From Plasmopara viticola (Eukaryota > Oomycota > Peronosporomycetes > Peronosporales > Peronosporaceae), in contig MBPM02000125.1 of NCBI GenBank assembly GCA_001695595.3, positions 79,447 to 143,446 of the forward strand: a stretch of DNA of 64,000 bases, given 5' to 3'. This document shows, one piece after another, positions 1-12,720 of the stretch. The notes below the pieces were generated by a model that did not search any database, was not told the DNA's origin, and was given only the letters and a program-made list of their open reading frames with translations. Numbering within the stretch: the stretch's first letter is position 1; each line of letters begins with the position of its first letter. Position numbers and translations under genes: made by a program.

Positions 1-3000
1 GTGAAATGTCAATTGATTATTTATTTGAGCACACTTTGTGCACATCGTGGAGACAATGCAAATAGCTCACTCAGTCTGACAATTAAAATGTGAATTATCT
101 GAAGTGATTATGTCTTGACTCGTGCCGAGCACAAAAGAACCTCAATTGGAGCCCATCAAGCGAGGGTATCGTTCTGAGATATTTGACTGTCGGAGTCTAA
201 ACTTTTGTTGAACACAATTGAGAAACAGCACGACTACTGCGTAACCGCCGACAATGTCGAGCAAAGCTGACAGATGAGTCGCTTTGCTCAATTGTTTAAC
301 AAAGCCACAGTAGCTGTTTGGCATACCATTCGCATTTTAGTCTGCTGCAGCTTTTCTTATATCCTCAAAGTAGACAAGACTATCCCGACAGGCTTGTGGT
401 CGGGGGCTATCGTGTTAGTATGACTGACACACTAGTGTCCTTCATTTTTTTGGCAGTGGGTGTATGGCCTTACTAAAAACCAAAGGTATTGTGATGCAAA
501 AATTAATCAACAGGATGGCTTCCAGAGGAAGTTCGTCCCATAAAATAACGCTTTTGTGTTCATCTGTGTTTTTACTCTAACAAAATAATAACCCAAATTA
601 TATCAACAAATTGCAATGCGCTTATATTTGACCTTTCAGTTGCCAAAAGTTCTAGCACGCACGCGGAAGGGAGCCTACCACAGTAAAGGTGCCCACGGCC
701 AATTTGTTGGCGGTGTCGCCAAACATTTATTAAAGATAAAAGTTTAGAGGGCAGATAAGTTGCGCTCAAAAAATACGTCGAGGCACAATAGCTATTGTTG
801 TACTCTTCTTTAGTCGTTGACAGCGTGTCAAATCGGAACTGCTTCTGATATAACCTTTTTTGCGTAGGAATCTAATACTGAAGCATTATATCGAGTTGCT
901 ATCTATGACGAGTTTGAAAATCTCCCCCGTGGCCTCAATCCGAGAAAAAAAATCGAACTTTTTCCAAATTACTCTCACCAACAATTCGTTCTTGCGCTTC
1001 TATCGTCAATTTAAATACAGTTAAATTAATATGCGTATCAAAGAAGAGAATCAGATAGACTCCCACGACGGTGCATGGCTTTTACTGCAACTTTTCTCGC
1101 TTCGAATACGGCACATCAAATTCAGTTTCTCTTTGCTCAAAGGTAGTGCGCACACCAGCTGTTATTTCTGTTACCGGCTGGCTCGGCCAGTTTCGGACAA
1201 ATAGTGCTGAGGGTAGTAACAAAATTACGTTTTACTCACAAAATACATAATTTGCTTCAATTGAGAAATTAAAATGTGTGTCAATTACACATTAAACTTC
1301 TCACATATACAGTATTAGGTTCTTCGTCAATGCCTTCCCCCCAAGTTCCTCTATGTATCGAGGGCTTCTTGTACAAGTTTGCATGCGCTTAGCAACATGC
1401 CGCTAGAAAACGCTTCGATACATATCTCAAGTATATTTTAACTAAGTTACAAGTAAAAAATAAGGTCAACACTAAGCTCGAACAATGCATGTCTTCCATC
1501 CAAACTATAGTAATTCAGAAGAGATCAGTTGACTTTGGTAGACTCAAAGGCTTGGCTGAGTACACCTAGAACCCAATGGGGGCTTACCCTGTTGCGCGAG
1601 AGTAGGTGCGAAGGACGAAAGGTCTTAAAGCTCAATGGCGTTTTTACCCGCGGCATATAAAGTCGGTCTAACATCAACGTTATTCTTATTATAAGTTTAT
1701 TGCAGATACATACGAAGAGTTGTATGAGTGTTTGGCTTCGCTCCCTCTATTCTTTCCGATGCCCGAAGACGGCAGTGTCTTAATACTTTTGGGAAAAACA
1801 TATTCGACATGCATTTCACAGGACGGTAGTAGATTCTACCAGCACCTCCTGAGCTTGGGCATTTTATTGGTAAAATATGCACTACGTAGTCGCTAATTGA
1901 GCAGTCTTTAATGCAGAGACAGCCGTTTTGCTTGCCTGTTTGGCCTTCGTTAAATGACCAGGTCGACTAGCAAGTTTCTGTCGATTAATGAATCCACTCA
2001 TTAATAGTGATTTAAGTCTTGGTGGGATTACTTCGAGCCATACAAACACTCATGTTTTTTTATTTAAATAGTGGCTTGCCGCTTAAACGAAGCCATCAAC
2101 GATTGATGGCTCTCGGAGCTCAAGACGGTATTAATGCTCATTTGATGCTTCTAAGGTCAGCTTAGACGGGATATTGCTCACGCCATTAATGCAATAGCCA
2201 ATTTAGTTGTTTATTACAAATAAGTCGATAATTCCTGCAATACATTGCATAAGTTTGTTCTTAAAAGCTTAACTCTGCGAAATGTCGTTCGCCAAAAAGT
2301 CGTGTAAATACTTTTGCACTCCTCCTTAGTGTCTGAGAGTCCCTAGTAATGTCTAACATCTTAAGTATTATGTGCCCGGCTGCTAAATATACCTCATTTT
2401 TAATCAGCCGCATCGATTTACAAAGGGTATGTGCTCGACAAAACAGTTGTGAGGCTCCTTGTCGCTTTTCTCGAGACCTATCTTGTAAGGCGTAGGTCTT
2501 TGTCAATAACAGGGTTTGGGGGAGTAGTTAGTCCAGTGGTAATAAACGTAAAAACTGTTACCCTCAGTCTCGTTAGAGCGTTCAGTATCATTTGATATCG
2601 TCGTCTTGAGCGCGCGTTCAGCATGAAAGAGTTGCTACTTGATCAAAGTTGAATGACCAGGCTAGCTTTGCTAAAGCTGGCAGAGCGATAATTACTCCTG
2701 AGCTTTTTCTTATTGTTCTTATTAGAAGGTGTTTCGAGCCTTATACAATTCAAGATCTTTGCTTAAAAGTTGGCTTGCCAATGTTTACCCAGCTAAGGAT
2801 GGTGAACTACCAGACGTGGAACCGGTCATACATAATGTCGTTTCCCGGGTCAAAATATCCAAAAGAACATTTGTATTTTAGTATATATGAAGTCCATGTC
2901 AAATTTGCGGTGTAGATAAATACTTTTCTCGGTTTAATATGTTACACGCATTTTGAATGCTCACATTTGTTGGGTCGACTATGAAGGAATTTTAAGAACC

Positions 3001-3187
3001 CATCGGGTGTTGCAACACCATATATTATGGCACAATTCATTCATTGTCCTAATTTCAATAAAACGACAGTACTCGGTTTCGGGGAGTTGACAAAAAGAGT
3101 ACAAGGTCCAAAGACCACTGCTAAATGCATATTAGTGTTGGCGGCGGATTTCGGTGACTTCGATCTTGGCTTCGTTTTTTTTTTTTT
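1..3187. other. gene-poor interval
   Basis: No open frame here reads like a conserved protein. The short ORFs have low-complexity or random-looking composition and lie on both strands. I see no tRNA-like boxes, array or clear terminal repeats. The A+T-rich, stop-dense sequence fits old decayed repeats. Confidence 0.6.
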
Positions 3188-3523
3188 CAGGGTTAGAAGG
3201 AAGTCATCAATGCGGTGCTCACCTCTATCGTAGATCTTGGTTTCTCGGAGGCCAAGGACATCGACGCGGTAGCGCCGGAGATCTTCGGAGAGTGTTTCGT
3301 GCTTCTTGCGCTTCGAACCTAGAGAATTCACATTAAAGGAGCCAATCCGGATGCGGTTGGCGCGGTTAAGGGCGTGGAAGGGGGTTTGGTCTGGTGCTGG
3401 AGACCGTCGCGTCGAGGGTGAGGCTCGTTAGAGACCTGCAGATGCCCGAGAGCACCTGCCCGAAGCGCGCGAGCATTTAGCCCCCGCGCTTGGAAGGAGG
3501 GCGTCACCCCAACCTTTTCCGAA
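3188..3523 (-). mobile_element. truncated LINE 5' fragment (endonuclease domain start) ending in an A13 tract
   Basis: Read on the minus strand, a 133-nt non-coding head (3523 down to 3391) is followed by an open frame that begins the endonuclease/exonuclease/phosphatase domain of a non-LTR retrotransposon. It contains RIGSFNVNSLG, then LRRYRVDVLGLRETKI, then HRIDDFLLTL. These correspond to the first metal-binding Asn and the catalytic Glu region (usually QETK). The homology stops abruptly at about 60 codons and runs into 13 consecutive A residues (T13 at 3175-3187 on the plus strand). The rest of the endonuclease and all reverse transcriptase are absent, so this is a dead fragment. The A tract may mark a retroposed, prematurely polyadenylated transcript. 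The 133-nt head recurs at 26161-26293. No convincing target-site duplication was found. Confidence 0.7.
3391..3523 (-). repeat. dispersed repeat, copy 1 (LINE/SINE head)
   Basis: This 133-nt segment aligns without gaps to 26161-26293. I count six mismatches, about 95% identity. Homology begins at the TTCGGAAAAGG end (minus-strand 5') in both copies and ends at CCAGCACCAG, after which the two elements are unrelated. In this copy the head precedes LINE endonuclease coding sequence. Confidence 0.9.
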
Positions 3524-6500
3524 AATCAATCTTTGTAACGAGACTATTAGTATTCCTTGGAGTAAAGCAGATAAGTGATCCGCGAATTTTCTAATCATGG
3601 ACAAATCTTAAAATTTTAAATTGACACTTCCTAAAACGCAAACGCTAAAACAACCCCACTGCACCTGGTAGCACTTGTTATCAGACTTTTCACCTTTGTT
3701 TAGAATGTAGTGTTATGATCAGTTGCCTCACGATTTACTGTACAGGCTTAACAGGCTGACATGTTAGAGCATCTTTGACAACAGATGACAGAGTCATCAA
3801 AGCGAATGGCGCCAGTGTCGGAGCCATCTGCCACGTCTAAGCTGAATCTGCTCAAGTTGGGCGTAAAGACGGTCAAAGAAAAAAGGAGAGAATTGTCATT
3901 TCTGTAAATGAGAAATAGAAAAGCTCATGATGGCCGCTTTGGTGCGAATAAATAGAGAGTGGCGCTTGCTGACTCGAAAATTTATAGCTTAGACAACAAT
4001 TCATGACTTACATGACCTCAATCGAAAGTACATTTTCTACCTTAAGTAAACTTAAGCGTCAGCTGGTGAAAATCCTTTCAGTACCCAACTGTGTGTACCG
4101 TGCTCGGTCATGCTCTGCCTCAATGGCGGACTTTGTCTGTGAATTACAGTTTCTGCCGACCGTTATAGCCAGTAACTTTCTTTTTGACGATAAATTTTGC
4201 TAACGTTGATGAAATCGAATCTCTGAGCTGCTGGTCATCACATGTTTACCTGTCATTTTTTTCTCATTATTGCAACTTATCACTTGCGGCTGAGCAGCTC
4301 TCTGTGCTAACTTAGCATGCCGAAAATGAACTTGGATTTATCGAGAAAAGGAGAATTAATGGTAGATTGTGCTTGGGCTCGAAGGCTCCGTGCTTCCCTC
4401 GAAAAGCATTTCTGCAAGCCATGGTCTACCCTTGTCAGCTTCAAGGTCTCAATCTATAACGCTCATTGCTTCATTATTTAATAAAATCACGCTTAGCTGA
4501 GGCGTTGTAAGCAAACCAACGTGCTATATATCATAATGTTAGAAATGAACACTGATGGTTTCGAGAAAAGGTGTATGATAATGAAGTGGCACGTAAACAA
4601 TACCATTCGCAAATTGCCATGAGTGGCATTGTCGACTTTAAGCAAAGACATCAAGGGCGAGGCCCTTCCCTTGCACATAGAGTGGCCTGTTATTCACTAA
4701 GCAACGCTCTTTGTGAAAAGCGTTCGCAGCATACAAGCTGGCTGTTGGCTATGGCACCCGCGGCGCTACCTTTATGATGCATGTTAAGGTACTTGGCGGG
4801 AGTTTGCTGAAATCACCTCTTCGCTGAAGGCAATGTAAATATCCATACGCCGGTGCACTATCATTCTTAGGCGAGTACGGTGAGATGAAGGCGACGCTAA
4901 TGCTCAACGAGCAGCCCGGATTGGATTATCGTAGTCATGAAGCGTGTAATATAGGCATGTCGGTGAATAGTGTTAGTGCTCAGCTATGTACTCTGATTTA
5001 GCAGAAATATGGCAAAAGACGAGGCAAGATAAGCCCTGAACCTTTTTTTTTGTGAGTGCACTGCTTGAGCTAGGCAAAAAGTCTATGATAGAGACTCAAG
5101 AAATATAAAAGACCAACCGCAATGATGAAGTGGTTATTCTACTTTAATTCGGGTCATTTTTGGGATGAAGCGGCCTAGGAAAAAACAGCTTACGCTCCTA
5201 AATGCTTTAGTGCGATGCCTATGGCAGAAATGAACGCGTCATACACTACACCAAGCAGTCTTTCTAGATCCAGCAGAAACACGATCACTGCGTGTAACAT
5301 GCATTCTTTGTGCTCACAAACGCCACTTGATGATGATACTCTTTAGCCCAGTCTGTAATAGATCGGACCGAAGCCTATCACTTCTGCGTGATTTAAACTA
5401 TACTTGCATAAGTGGTTGACAATACCTTCGAAATCTGTTGGCCTTATATTCCAGAATGGCCTCGACTTAAGCGGTTTCCGCCTAGAGGCCACATTTCAAA
5501 TTAAACACCACGAAAAGGATTTTTCACAGTCATGTCATTTGTGTACAGCCTACTTACTCACAAGCACTCAAGTCCGGCTTTTAAATGGAGAATGTTACTT
5601 TTTCCTATCCGCCCTCTCGTGTCCTGCACGACCGCGGGCAAAATGTCATCAAAGTTTTTGTGTGCATACGCGTTGCGGAGTCTAAGGAATTGCGTCACCC
5701 GACAATTAATCGCGTCAAAAGCATTTGTTAGGCCTTGGACCATGACTAATCACTCAAACCCTAATGGTTTTTAAGTGCTTGCCGCGATTAATAGATTGTC
5801 ACTCTTTTATATTTCAATAATTGTCGTCTAAGTCTAGTGCACTCTGCGTTATACACTCCGCTAGATTGTGTTTGGTCATATCCTCAGTGGGCAATTTTGC
5901 CAGAGCGGTGATCGCATCTAGCATATTGAACCGTGTACATAGCAACACTTGTCAATAAGCTATCTGGCACGGACTGTCGAAGTGGGAGACTAACTCCACT
6001 GAGCCATTTTTGCCTTGGACTTGCACGCTATCAAGCGTACACTGGTTCATGGGTAGATAACACGCAGTAATTGCATCGTTGACGGTCAGGTGTAGCAGGC
6101 GGTAGCGCCGAAGGTGAATCTCGTGCGTTCGCTTCCCATACGACGCGAATTGGGGTGCTTAAGGCTATCAAATAACTGAACCATCCATGACAAGGCCTAA
6201 GTATGCGCCCAAAGAATCCAGGTTTACCTGCTAGACATCAAGTCATTCATGATCTATAAAACCATGCGTCACTTTGCACTGCAAAAAAGTCGACTAATCT
6301 CTCGCATAGAATGGCCAATTAGTCCTAATTTCTTGCGAAGAAGAATTTGAGGCCAACCATACTATTGTGTTATTGTCTCGCCCAGACTATGAGCTAGCTC
6401 GTACTACAGCTGAAGCCTCGTCTGGACTGAGTTTGTGTTCGTGGTGTGTATGTGCAGGACAATATGTGCGTAGCCCTGCTTAAGGTTCTCGGAGGAGACT

Positions 6501-6984
6501 CGGGCCAAAAACTATCGGCTTGGTTAAACGCGAGGCTACATCGGCTCTCAACGGGGCCCGGGCTGTTAAGTTGCAGCCCTGGTCAAGTTGATTTATTATT
6601 TGTAGTTGCTTCGTACGATGAGATTTTAACTTTACTTGGGTTCACGATATATCGTGTGGTGGCCATTTCGATCGAGAGGACGTATAATCAATGTTGGTGG
6701 TTCGAGCTAAGGAAAGGGGTCTGCACATACGTTTGCGAGTGCAAAGTGCGATGACCGATGGAGCATTCGCCAAGTACGGCCGCACCATTGGAAAACTTGC
6801 CGAGGCGATTAATTAATTGTTATGAATCTTGTGCCCGGCTTTCCGATGGACTTGGCCAGTTCCAATTTTTTGAGAATTTTATACAAAACTCGATGTACCT
6901 TGATAAAAGTGGTACATGTGCTTAGGGCTATTATGATTCTGGTCCGTGTACCACACAGAAGTGTACTTCCGAAAAGGAAAGTTA
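3524..6984. other. gene-poor interval
   Basis: Nothing recognisable. The ORFs of 60-100 codons on both strands lack conserved motifs, splice-joined extensions or biased composition. The stretch at 5.4-5.8 kb has overlapping open frames on both strands, but none looks like a protein family I know. Confidence 0.55.
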
Positions 6985-8169
6985 ATGGAAACTCGTGTCA
7001 CACGTGACCACCTCCTGCTCGAAAGATTTGGGGAGAATGAGCAAATTGCCGGAACGCAGCACAAGAACGAAGAGAACGAGAATTGGGAGAAAGAGGCACA
7101 GAAGCGACATGCTATGATCCGGCAATCGCGGCGTCACAATTGGCAACCCAAGTACGAGCTGGAATTTGGACTGCAAGCCATCGAGCGAGACCCTGTCTCG
7201 AACGACGTGCTGCTGGCTATGTGCGGATTCTGCAAGGCATTTGGACGTGAGGGGAAGTATGACCAGACGGTACAACAGGACCAAAAGTTTGGCAAAGACA
7301 CAAAGAAGCGACGAAGGCGCTCTCTCACCACTACTAAGTTTTTCCGCGCCTTTCGAATCGACAATATTCGCAGTCATTTGCAAGGAGCGCATCCACGGCG
7401 ATGGGTAGAGTACGATCTTCTTCCTAAGCAAGGAAATGTGCGGGCTCGCTTTTTGCAGCGCGAATTGCAGGCCTATGACCAACTCCCGATAGAAGTGCTT
7501 GAAGGCCCGGCGTTTAATACAGAATCAGAAACAACATACGTACAAACACAGCAGCCGGCCCACGCTTCGGCAATTAGCGAAGAAGAGCATGTGGTATCAC
7601 AGTCCGCACATATCGGGCACATCTCGGCTGGTAAAGGTGACCAAAATAATTTGCAAATAGCGGCGTCCTTGGTAAGTTTGGTAATCATTTGCTAAAATTT
7701 TTACTCATTAAGATGGTTGCATTTTAAATGCTTGTAAATGTGCGGTGTTTTAAGGATTACACCGGTACGTCAGCCGTTTTTCTTCTCGCACCTCAGCCAG
7801 GTTCACTAATCAGTATGAATCACGGAAACACCTGTAGCCTTAGGTGCTGATTCGAGTGCGGCGGTATCAGCGAATGCTCGCGATACATATATTGAGCATG
7901 GAAAACATTTGGCCGAGCGGATTGCTTTAGACCGTGAGAGACTAGAATTTGAAAAAATGCGCTTTGATAAGGAGGTCGAGCTGCGCGAGCGCGAGCTGGC
8001 GCTTCGAGAGAAGCATATGGATCAGCAGATTGCTATGCAAAAAAAAATGTGCGACGCAAACCGCGAAAACGCACAGATTGAAAGCGCAAAATTTTACCGC
8101 CTAGCCGAGGTCTTACGAGACGCGATTACAAAATCCCAAAATTTCTCGGAAGCGGCCTCCGTGGTGTAG
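6985..8169 (+). CDS. BED-like zinc-finger protein with C-terminal coiled coil (two exons)
   Basis: Exon 1 encodes a basic region (RRHNWQPKYELEFGLQAI), then CGFC followed about 60 residues later by FRIDNIRSHLQGAHPRRW. This C-x2-C ... H-x4-H arrangement with aromatic residues resembles BED-type zinc fingers of transposase-derived DNA-binding proteins. Exon 2 (to the stop at 8169) is a Glu/Arg/Lys-rich heptad-like coiled coil, suggesting dimerisation. Such zinc-finger/coiled-coil proteins recur in oomycetes; I do not know a function. The start is the first ATG at 6985, though the frame is open to 6946. Splicing is uncertain. The best donor (GTAAGT after 7671) does not keep frame with the acceptor TTAG ending at 7843, whereas a weaker donor (GTGACC after 7636) does. 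The gene could therefore be functional with a poor donor, or recently broken. Confidence 0.6.
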
Positions 8170-8366
8170 AAACAGATTTTCTTCAAAGAATAGGTTTTAT
8201 AGAGGTGTTCCTGATATTACTGAGGCGACTCTGTACTTATTTACGCGTTTCCAGGCCTAAAGCAAGCACTTAAGCAAACAGATATTTTGATTGTAGTTAA
8301 TCAGGCGCGACTTACTATTTATTACAAGTGTCTTCAAGCGTCAACGATAGCTGTCTTCGAAGATTT

Positions 8367-10446
8367 TTAAACTGGGCGAATGACCTTACGCTTTGAGTTT
8401 CTTTTCTTTTTGCTTTTTTCTTCCGCCGTTTTTACCTTAAAAGAGGCATCCCGAGGCTTCAATCGTATTCCATTGTCCCCGACTTCAGTGCTAGGTTTCT
8501 GCTTAATATCTGAACTTCTCAGTTTTTCTTCTTGTGCAATAATTGCAGACGTGCTTGTCTCTCCTAATCGAGCCTCATCCAAGTTGAATTCGACATCTCT
8601 TTTTCCTTCTTTCGCGCCGATTGGCGATTTCGAACTTTCATCGACCATCTGCATTTTTTCTTTTTGGAGGACAACAGCCACGTTTATGACCGCAACTTCT
8701 TCATTCACAAGAGCATCAGCTACACTTTGCATCGCATCGTTTGTATGTCCAACTTCTTTACTCTTGTCGACTGCTGCCGCTTGATTTATTTTCTTGTCCA
8801 CTTCGACTTCCACTAGAACATCCTTTAAAGCATCCAAGAAATCGTCGATTTTCGAATCTGAATCCTGTAAACTTTCCACAGCAGGATCAGGCGCCTTTTT
8901 CGTCTCAATGTCAGCGTGAGCCGTGTTTTCTTCGGTGACAGACGTTGCTTTAACTTCTCTCGGTATCCCATCTGCCTCCTTTTTATTATTTTCCGATCCG
9001 ATCGCAACTTCCATTTGTGTTACGCTATCCATCTTTGGAATGCCTTTTTTCACTTCAATCGACTTATAATCTCCACTGTTCCCCAAAGTTGACATTAATT
9101 CTTCAGAAAAATCGATTATGATCGCTTCAGCAGGCCCAACTGAATTCGCTATGTTGTCTGTTGCCTTCACTTTACCGTGATCTACTGTTTTTTCCTGTAT
9201 ATAAATCAATGTTGTCGCATTAATGTGCCTTTCATCGCGAGGCGACGGATCGGTTTTTACAAATCGAGAACTTAACGCCTGCGACACTGATCGCGACCAC
9301 CCAGGTATGCTTTGAGTATCCTTCACACGAATGCGGACATCTTCAAAACACTGAAAATCTTGCGCCTTTAACGAATTAGGTGGGTCACGATAGCATGGGA
9401 TATAATGATCCAACGACCTAAAAGTTACGGCTACGATGCCTGCTTCAAATGTGGATATGAACTGCTTGTCGCACGCCTCGACGTTGGAGGTAGTAGCACA
9501 TCCCCAATAAGCTACCCACGCAACACTCCCCCCTGGCTTCAAATATACGCCATCTAGCGCAACGAACAGCTCTTCATCTACCATTGCAAACGTCGGGTCA
9601 ATCTGGGAAATTCTAGGTGTAGGAAAAGTGGCGTCGTACAGTCGGGTAGGCACATCCACCAGAAAAATCACCGCCATCAATAACATGAGATACTTTGCCC
9701 ATCGACGATGGTAATGCAGCAGCAACCACACATTAAGCAGCAAAAGCACCGCGTCAATACCCAAAGGCACGCACAACTCTTGCGCAACTAATCTTTCCCA
9801 CTGTAGTAGTGCTAAATGACACGTGATTGCCGCGCTTTGCACCTCATCAGTTTTTGCGTTTATCTTCACTAGCGCATCGTTCAAGTTGTAAAAATCTGGT
9901 AGCTCTCGACAAATTGTCCAATACAGCATCACGAGTCCAAAAAGCATGAAAATTACATTGACCAGAGCACAGCCGAAGAGTTCCTTGATGGAATGACATC
10001 CCAACGGCCAAAAACTGCCCGTAGCATAATTATGTCACGAAAGTCAGAAACATTCTCGCATTGCAAACACAACCATCTTACCCATAGCTTTTGTGCTTTA
10101 GAAACGGTGCGCAGAGGATCAACAGCGGAGCGAAGGCCGCGACCAAGAGCGACCAAAGCGTCGAATGAATAAAAGTGGGCGAATTAGAAACAAAAGCGTA
10201 TTCGCTCTCTTCATCTCCGCTATCGCTGTCTGAATGCTCTCGCACGTACTGATCCAGGAAGTCCCTCCACTTGGGGTGGCGCTTGAGATTTTCCAGCCGT
10301 TCCTCGATGTACTCAGGTGAACCAACGTCTAGTGGCGGCAGCAGAGGGCTACTATCCGGTGTCGACAGCGTTGTGCTGCTGTCACCACTAAAACTGTTGC
10401 AGCTTTCAGCATCCAATTCATCTGGTGCCCGCAGCCGCATTCGCAT
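8367..10446 (-). CDS. predicted four-pass membrane protein with long charged C-terminal tail
   Basis: Two exons: 10446-10082 and 10014-8367, joined across a 67-nt intron (donor GGTAAG, acceptor GGGCAG). The splice keeps frame and gives about 670 residues. The N-terminal ~95 residues are acidic and Ser-rich. Hydrophobic segments lie near residues 97-116, 138-156, 203-223 and 230-243. A Cys-containing globular part follows, with several Cys, Trp and Tyr residues that could be lumenal or extracellular. The tail from about residue 350 is low-complexity, rich in Glu, Lys, Val and Ser, and ends in a Lys/Arg cluster. I do not recognise the family. It resembles lineage-specific oomycete membrane proteins. 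A role as a scaffold or receptor-like protein would be speculation. Confidence 0.75.
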
Positions 10447-10687
10447 TGTTTTGTCTCAATTAGTTTGACTATCATTCTCTTGATATTCTCAAAACTAGTA
10501 CTACTTTACGTGTAACCAAAAACGTGTGGTTCACCTTGAGATACATAAATTGAGACTCAATTTGGAAAATGTGAATGATAAATCACTGGTGCAAATCTAG
10601 ACATTCGGTAAAATACGCTTTGATGCATAACATTTGACGTTTAGTGTGCGTCCAACCCTCATTTGCGAAGGATTGAAAAAAGATGAA

Positions 10688-11149
10688 TCATAAGTTTGAT
10701 GTCAAGCGCTTGCGGAAAGAGAGGTAGGCAAGTGGCAAGGAAGGCATTGCCGCCATCGAGTTGATTGCATTCCGTTTCAAACTCTCGTGAGCTGTGCCTG
10801 TGAACAATCTATATACATCTTGAGCACAATGCTTCCGTTCACCGACAAGCACAGCGAGCATCATCTCATCATTAATCTCCCGACGATGCACGAGAGCTCA
10901 ACGGCTCGCCTCATTCTCAATCTGCGTGAGAATTATTCTTTCCAGGCTTTTGGGCAACTGTAATTGTTCGAGAGGCTGCTTCCGTATCATGCGTGTCTGT
11001 CGCATTAAATTTCGGCCCTTATGGTCGATCAGCGTAAGAAACGTGTGGCTGTATAAACTAAGTCTTTTATAAGGACGACCAAGCACGACTGGCTCACGGG
11101 CCTTCTTGCCGGCAGCGCGAGCTTTTTTTCTGCGGTACATGAATAGCAT
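10688..11149 (-). pseudogene. small unknown ORF interrupted by one in-frame TGA
   Basis: From ATG at 11149 the frame encodes 83 residues, basic at the start (YRRKKARAAGKKAREP) and ending IENEASR. A single TGA follows. The same frame then stays open for about 69 more codons (HRREINDEMMLAVLVGERK ... to 10688). Both halves look like ordinary soluble protein, so this may be a 150-residue gene with one nonsense mutation. Alternatives are a genuine 83-residue protein or chance continuity. No GT-AG pair neatly removes the TGA. Family unknown. Confidence 0.4.
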
Positions 11150-11529
11150 AAACTTCCTACGGACGATTTAAGGCTTAGTAAAAACGTCTCAAAAATATTT
11201 TATTCGCATCAGCTTTGGAAAATTTAATGTGCAAACCGACTAACCGCGCGCGCACGCCAAGCCTTTTGGCTATGGCCTTGAATGATTCGACGAAGCACAA
11301 GTGAAGCTTGGCTATGAATGGTGATAAAAATGCGTTTGTCGATTGGTTGATTATATTCGATAGGGAGAATGAAAAAAATATACACTTTTTAAATCAACCT
11401 ACCTTGAGTGACAACTTTTCCACCAGAATGAACCTACGAAGTGAAATAACTATTGAAAAATAAAAGAAGAACAAAAAAATGTACCTAACTAACTTAAGAA
11501 AATATACTTTCATGCTGCGCATTACTAGT
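11150..11529. other. short intergenic interval
   Basis: A/T-rich sequence between the broken ORF and the Mutator-like relic. I see no motif beyond A/T runs. It may include the decayed terminal part of the transposon. Confidence 0.5.
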
Positions 11530-12720
11530 GGTGCGCCGACGCTTGTTGTGTCCCACTTGACCATAGCTGCCGCATTGATAAACATTTTTTGGCGCGTCAA
11601 CTTTTAATGTAGCATGCTGTGATTTGGTTCGCTTCTTTTGGGTCGACCTTTTTTCTTGGACGGATTTGGTGGAAGATGCTCACTCTTCACCAGTTCACTT
11701 TTAGTGGGAAATGGCTTCACTTCGAGTGTTTAATCATAGGCGAGTAGATACGTTTTGGTTGACCACATATCCCCAAAAACGATTTTGCATGTGACAGAGA
11801 ATTTGAGAATTTGAGTGCTGCTATGAGGTGTCGACATGAAGCATTACACAAACGCATGTGCAGGTACACTGGTACTGTTTACCTCAACAGCATACTCCAT
11901 TGGCTTGTTTGTACAAACTCAAACCGACACAACAAGCGATGTAGTTGAACTTGGACATACTTGTATTATTTCCTCGTACAATCGTAACATTGAAGTGATG
12001 CAACTAGCAGCCTAAGACGTAATCTTACCCCATTGTTTGGTCTGTCCAGCAAATTCGAGCCACTTCGTACCGACATAGCTTTCAATTGCCATCATACGAT
12101 CCAAGATCGGCATTTTCACGGATATTTTCAGCGCGTTGTTCGTAGTTCGACGTTATTGAAAGTAAAAATTCCATATCGTGAGCATAGACTATGGTCAATG
12201 AATTACTTCCCGTAGCCGACGTCAGCCAGTCATTAAAGTGCCTCGCGTTTTAGCTGCATCAGGTCTATTTTTTTGGCTTCGTACGATTGCCTGGTCAGTG
12301 TACGTGCTAAGCCCCATACATGCTTTTTAACGTCTTGTTTCTAAACTTGATTGAAGTCCTTCATAAGGTGACGTAAGCAAAAGAAATGTGGTATCTCTTT
12401 GCCATATCCTTTCATTACTGGCACTAATCCCTTGTCACGATCAGATATTATGAAGGCTGGAAGTACAGGTAAATGCTGGAACAGGAAGTTGATGAACACG
12501 CTCAATTTTAGTTCCAGTGCTGACGAATGTGACTGCAACAATCTGAATCGCATTGTTGCCTTTATTGAAATACGCCACAAACAGCTCACCTCTAACTTTG
12601 TTCTCGAAAAAAATGCCATTCGTTACCCGAAAGACTATATATTTTTATGTACGTACGGCTTCTATGTGCAAGATGTTATTTCATCCTGTCCCAGGCACCA
12701 TGCTTCCATTTATTAGTTTC
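11530..12720 (-). pseudogene. decayed Mutator-like (MULE) transposase
   Basis: On the minus strand a MULE transposase core is readable in two frames: GELFVAYFNKGNNAIQIVAV, then after a +1 shift FIISDRDKGL ... HFFCLRHLMKDFNQ. The latter is the conserved DR-K-GL / C-x2-H region of MULE/FAR1 transposases. Downstream, with many stops, come PKKKGRPKR and a C-terminal CCHC zinc-knuckle remnant at about 11530-11605 (QCGSYGQVGHNKRRRT). In the knuckle the second Cys is Tyr and the last Cys is Arg, so metal binding is lost. Frameshifts, stops and the broken knuckle show it is dead. The N-terminal part and terminal inverted repeats were not found. It lies directly downstream of the kinesin gene's 3' end. 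Confidence 0.8.

Noticed and set aside
2087..2112. short hairpin AGCCATCAA-CGA-TTGATGGCT
   Set aside because: A 9-bp stem is expected by chance several times in 64 kb and has no context.
6982..7482. 166-codon minus-strand ORF
   Set aside because: It is exactly antisense to the BED-like zinc-finger exon and is a codon-composition shadow.
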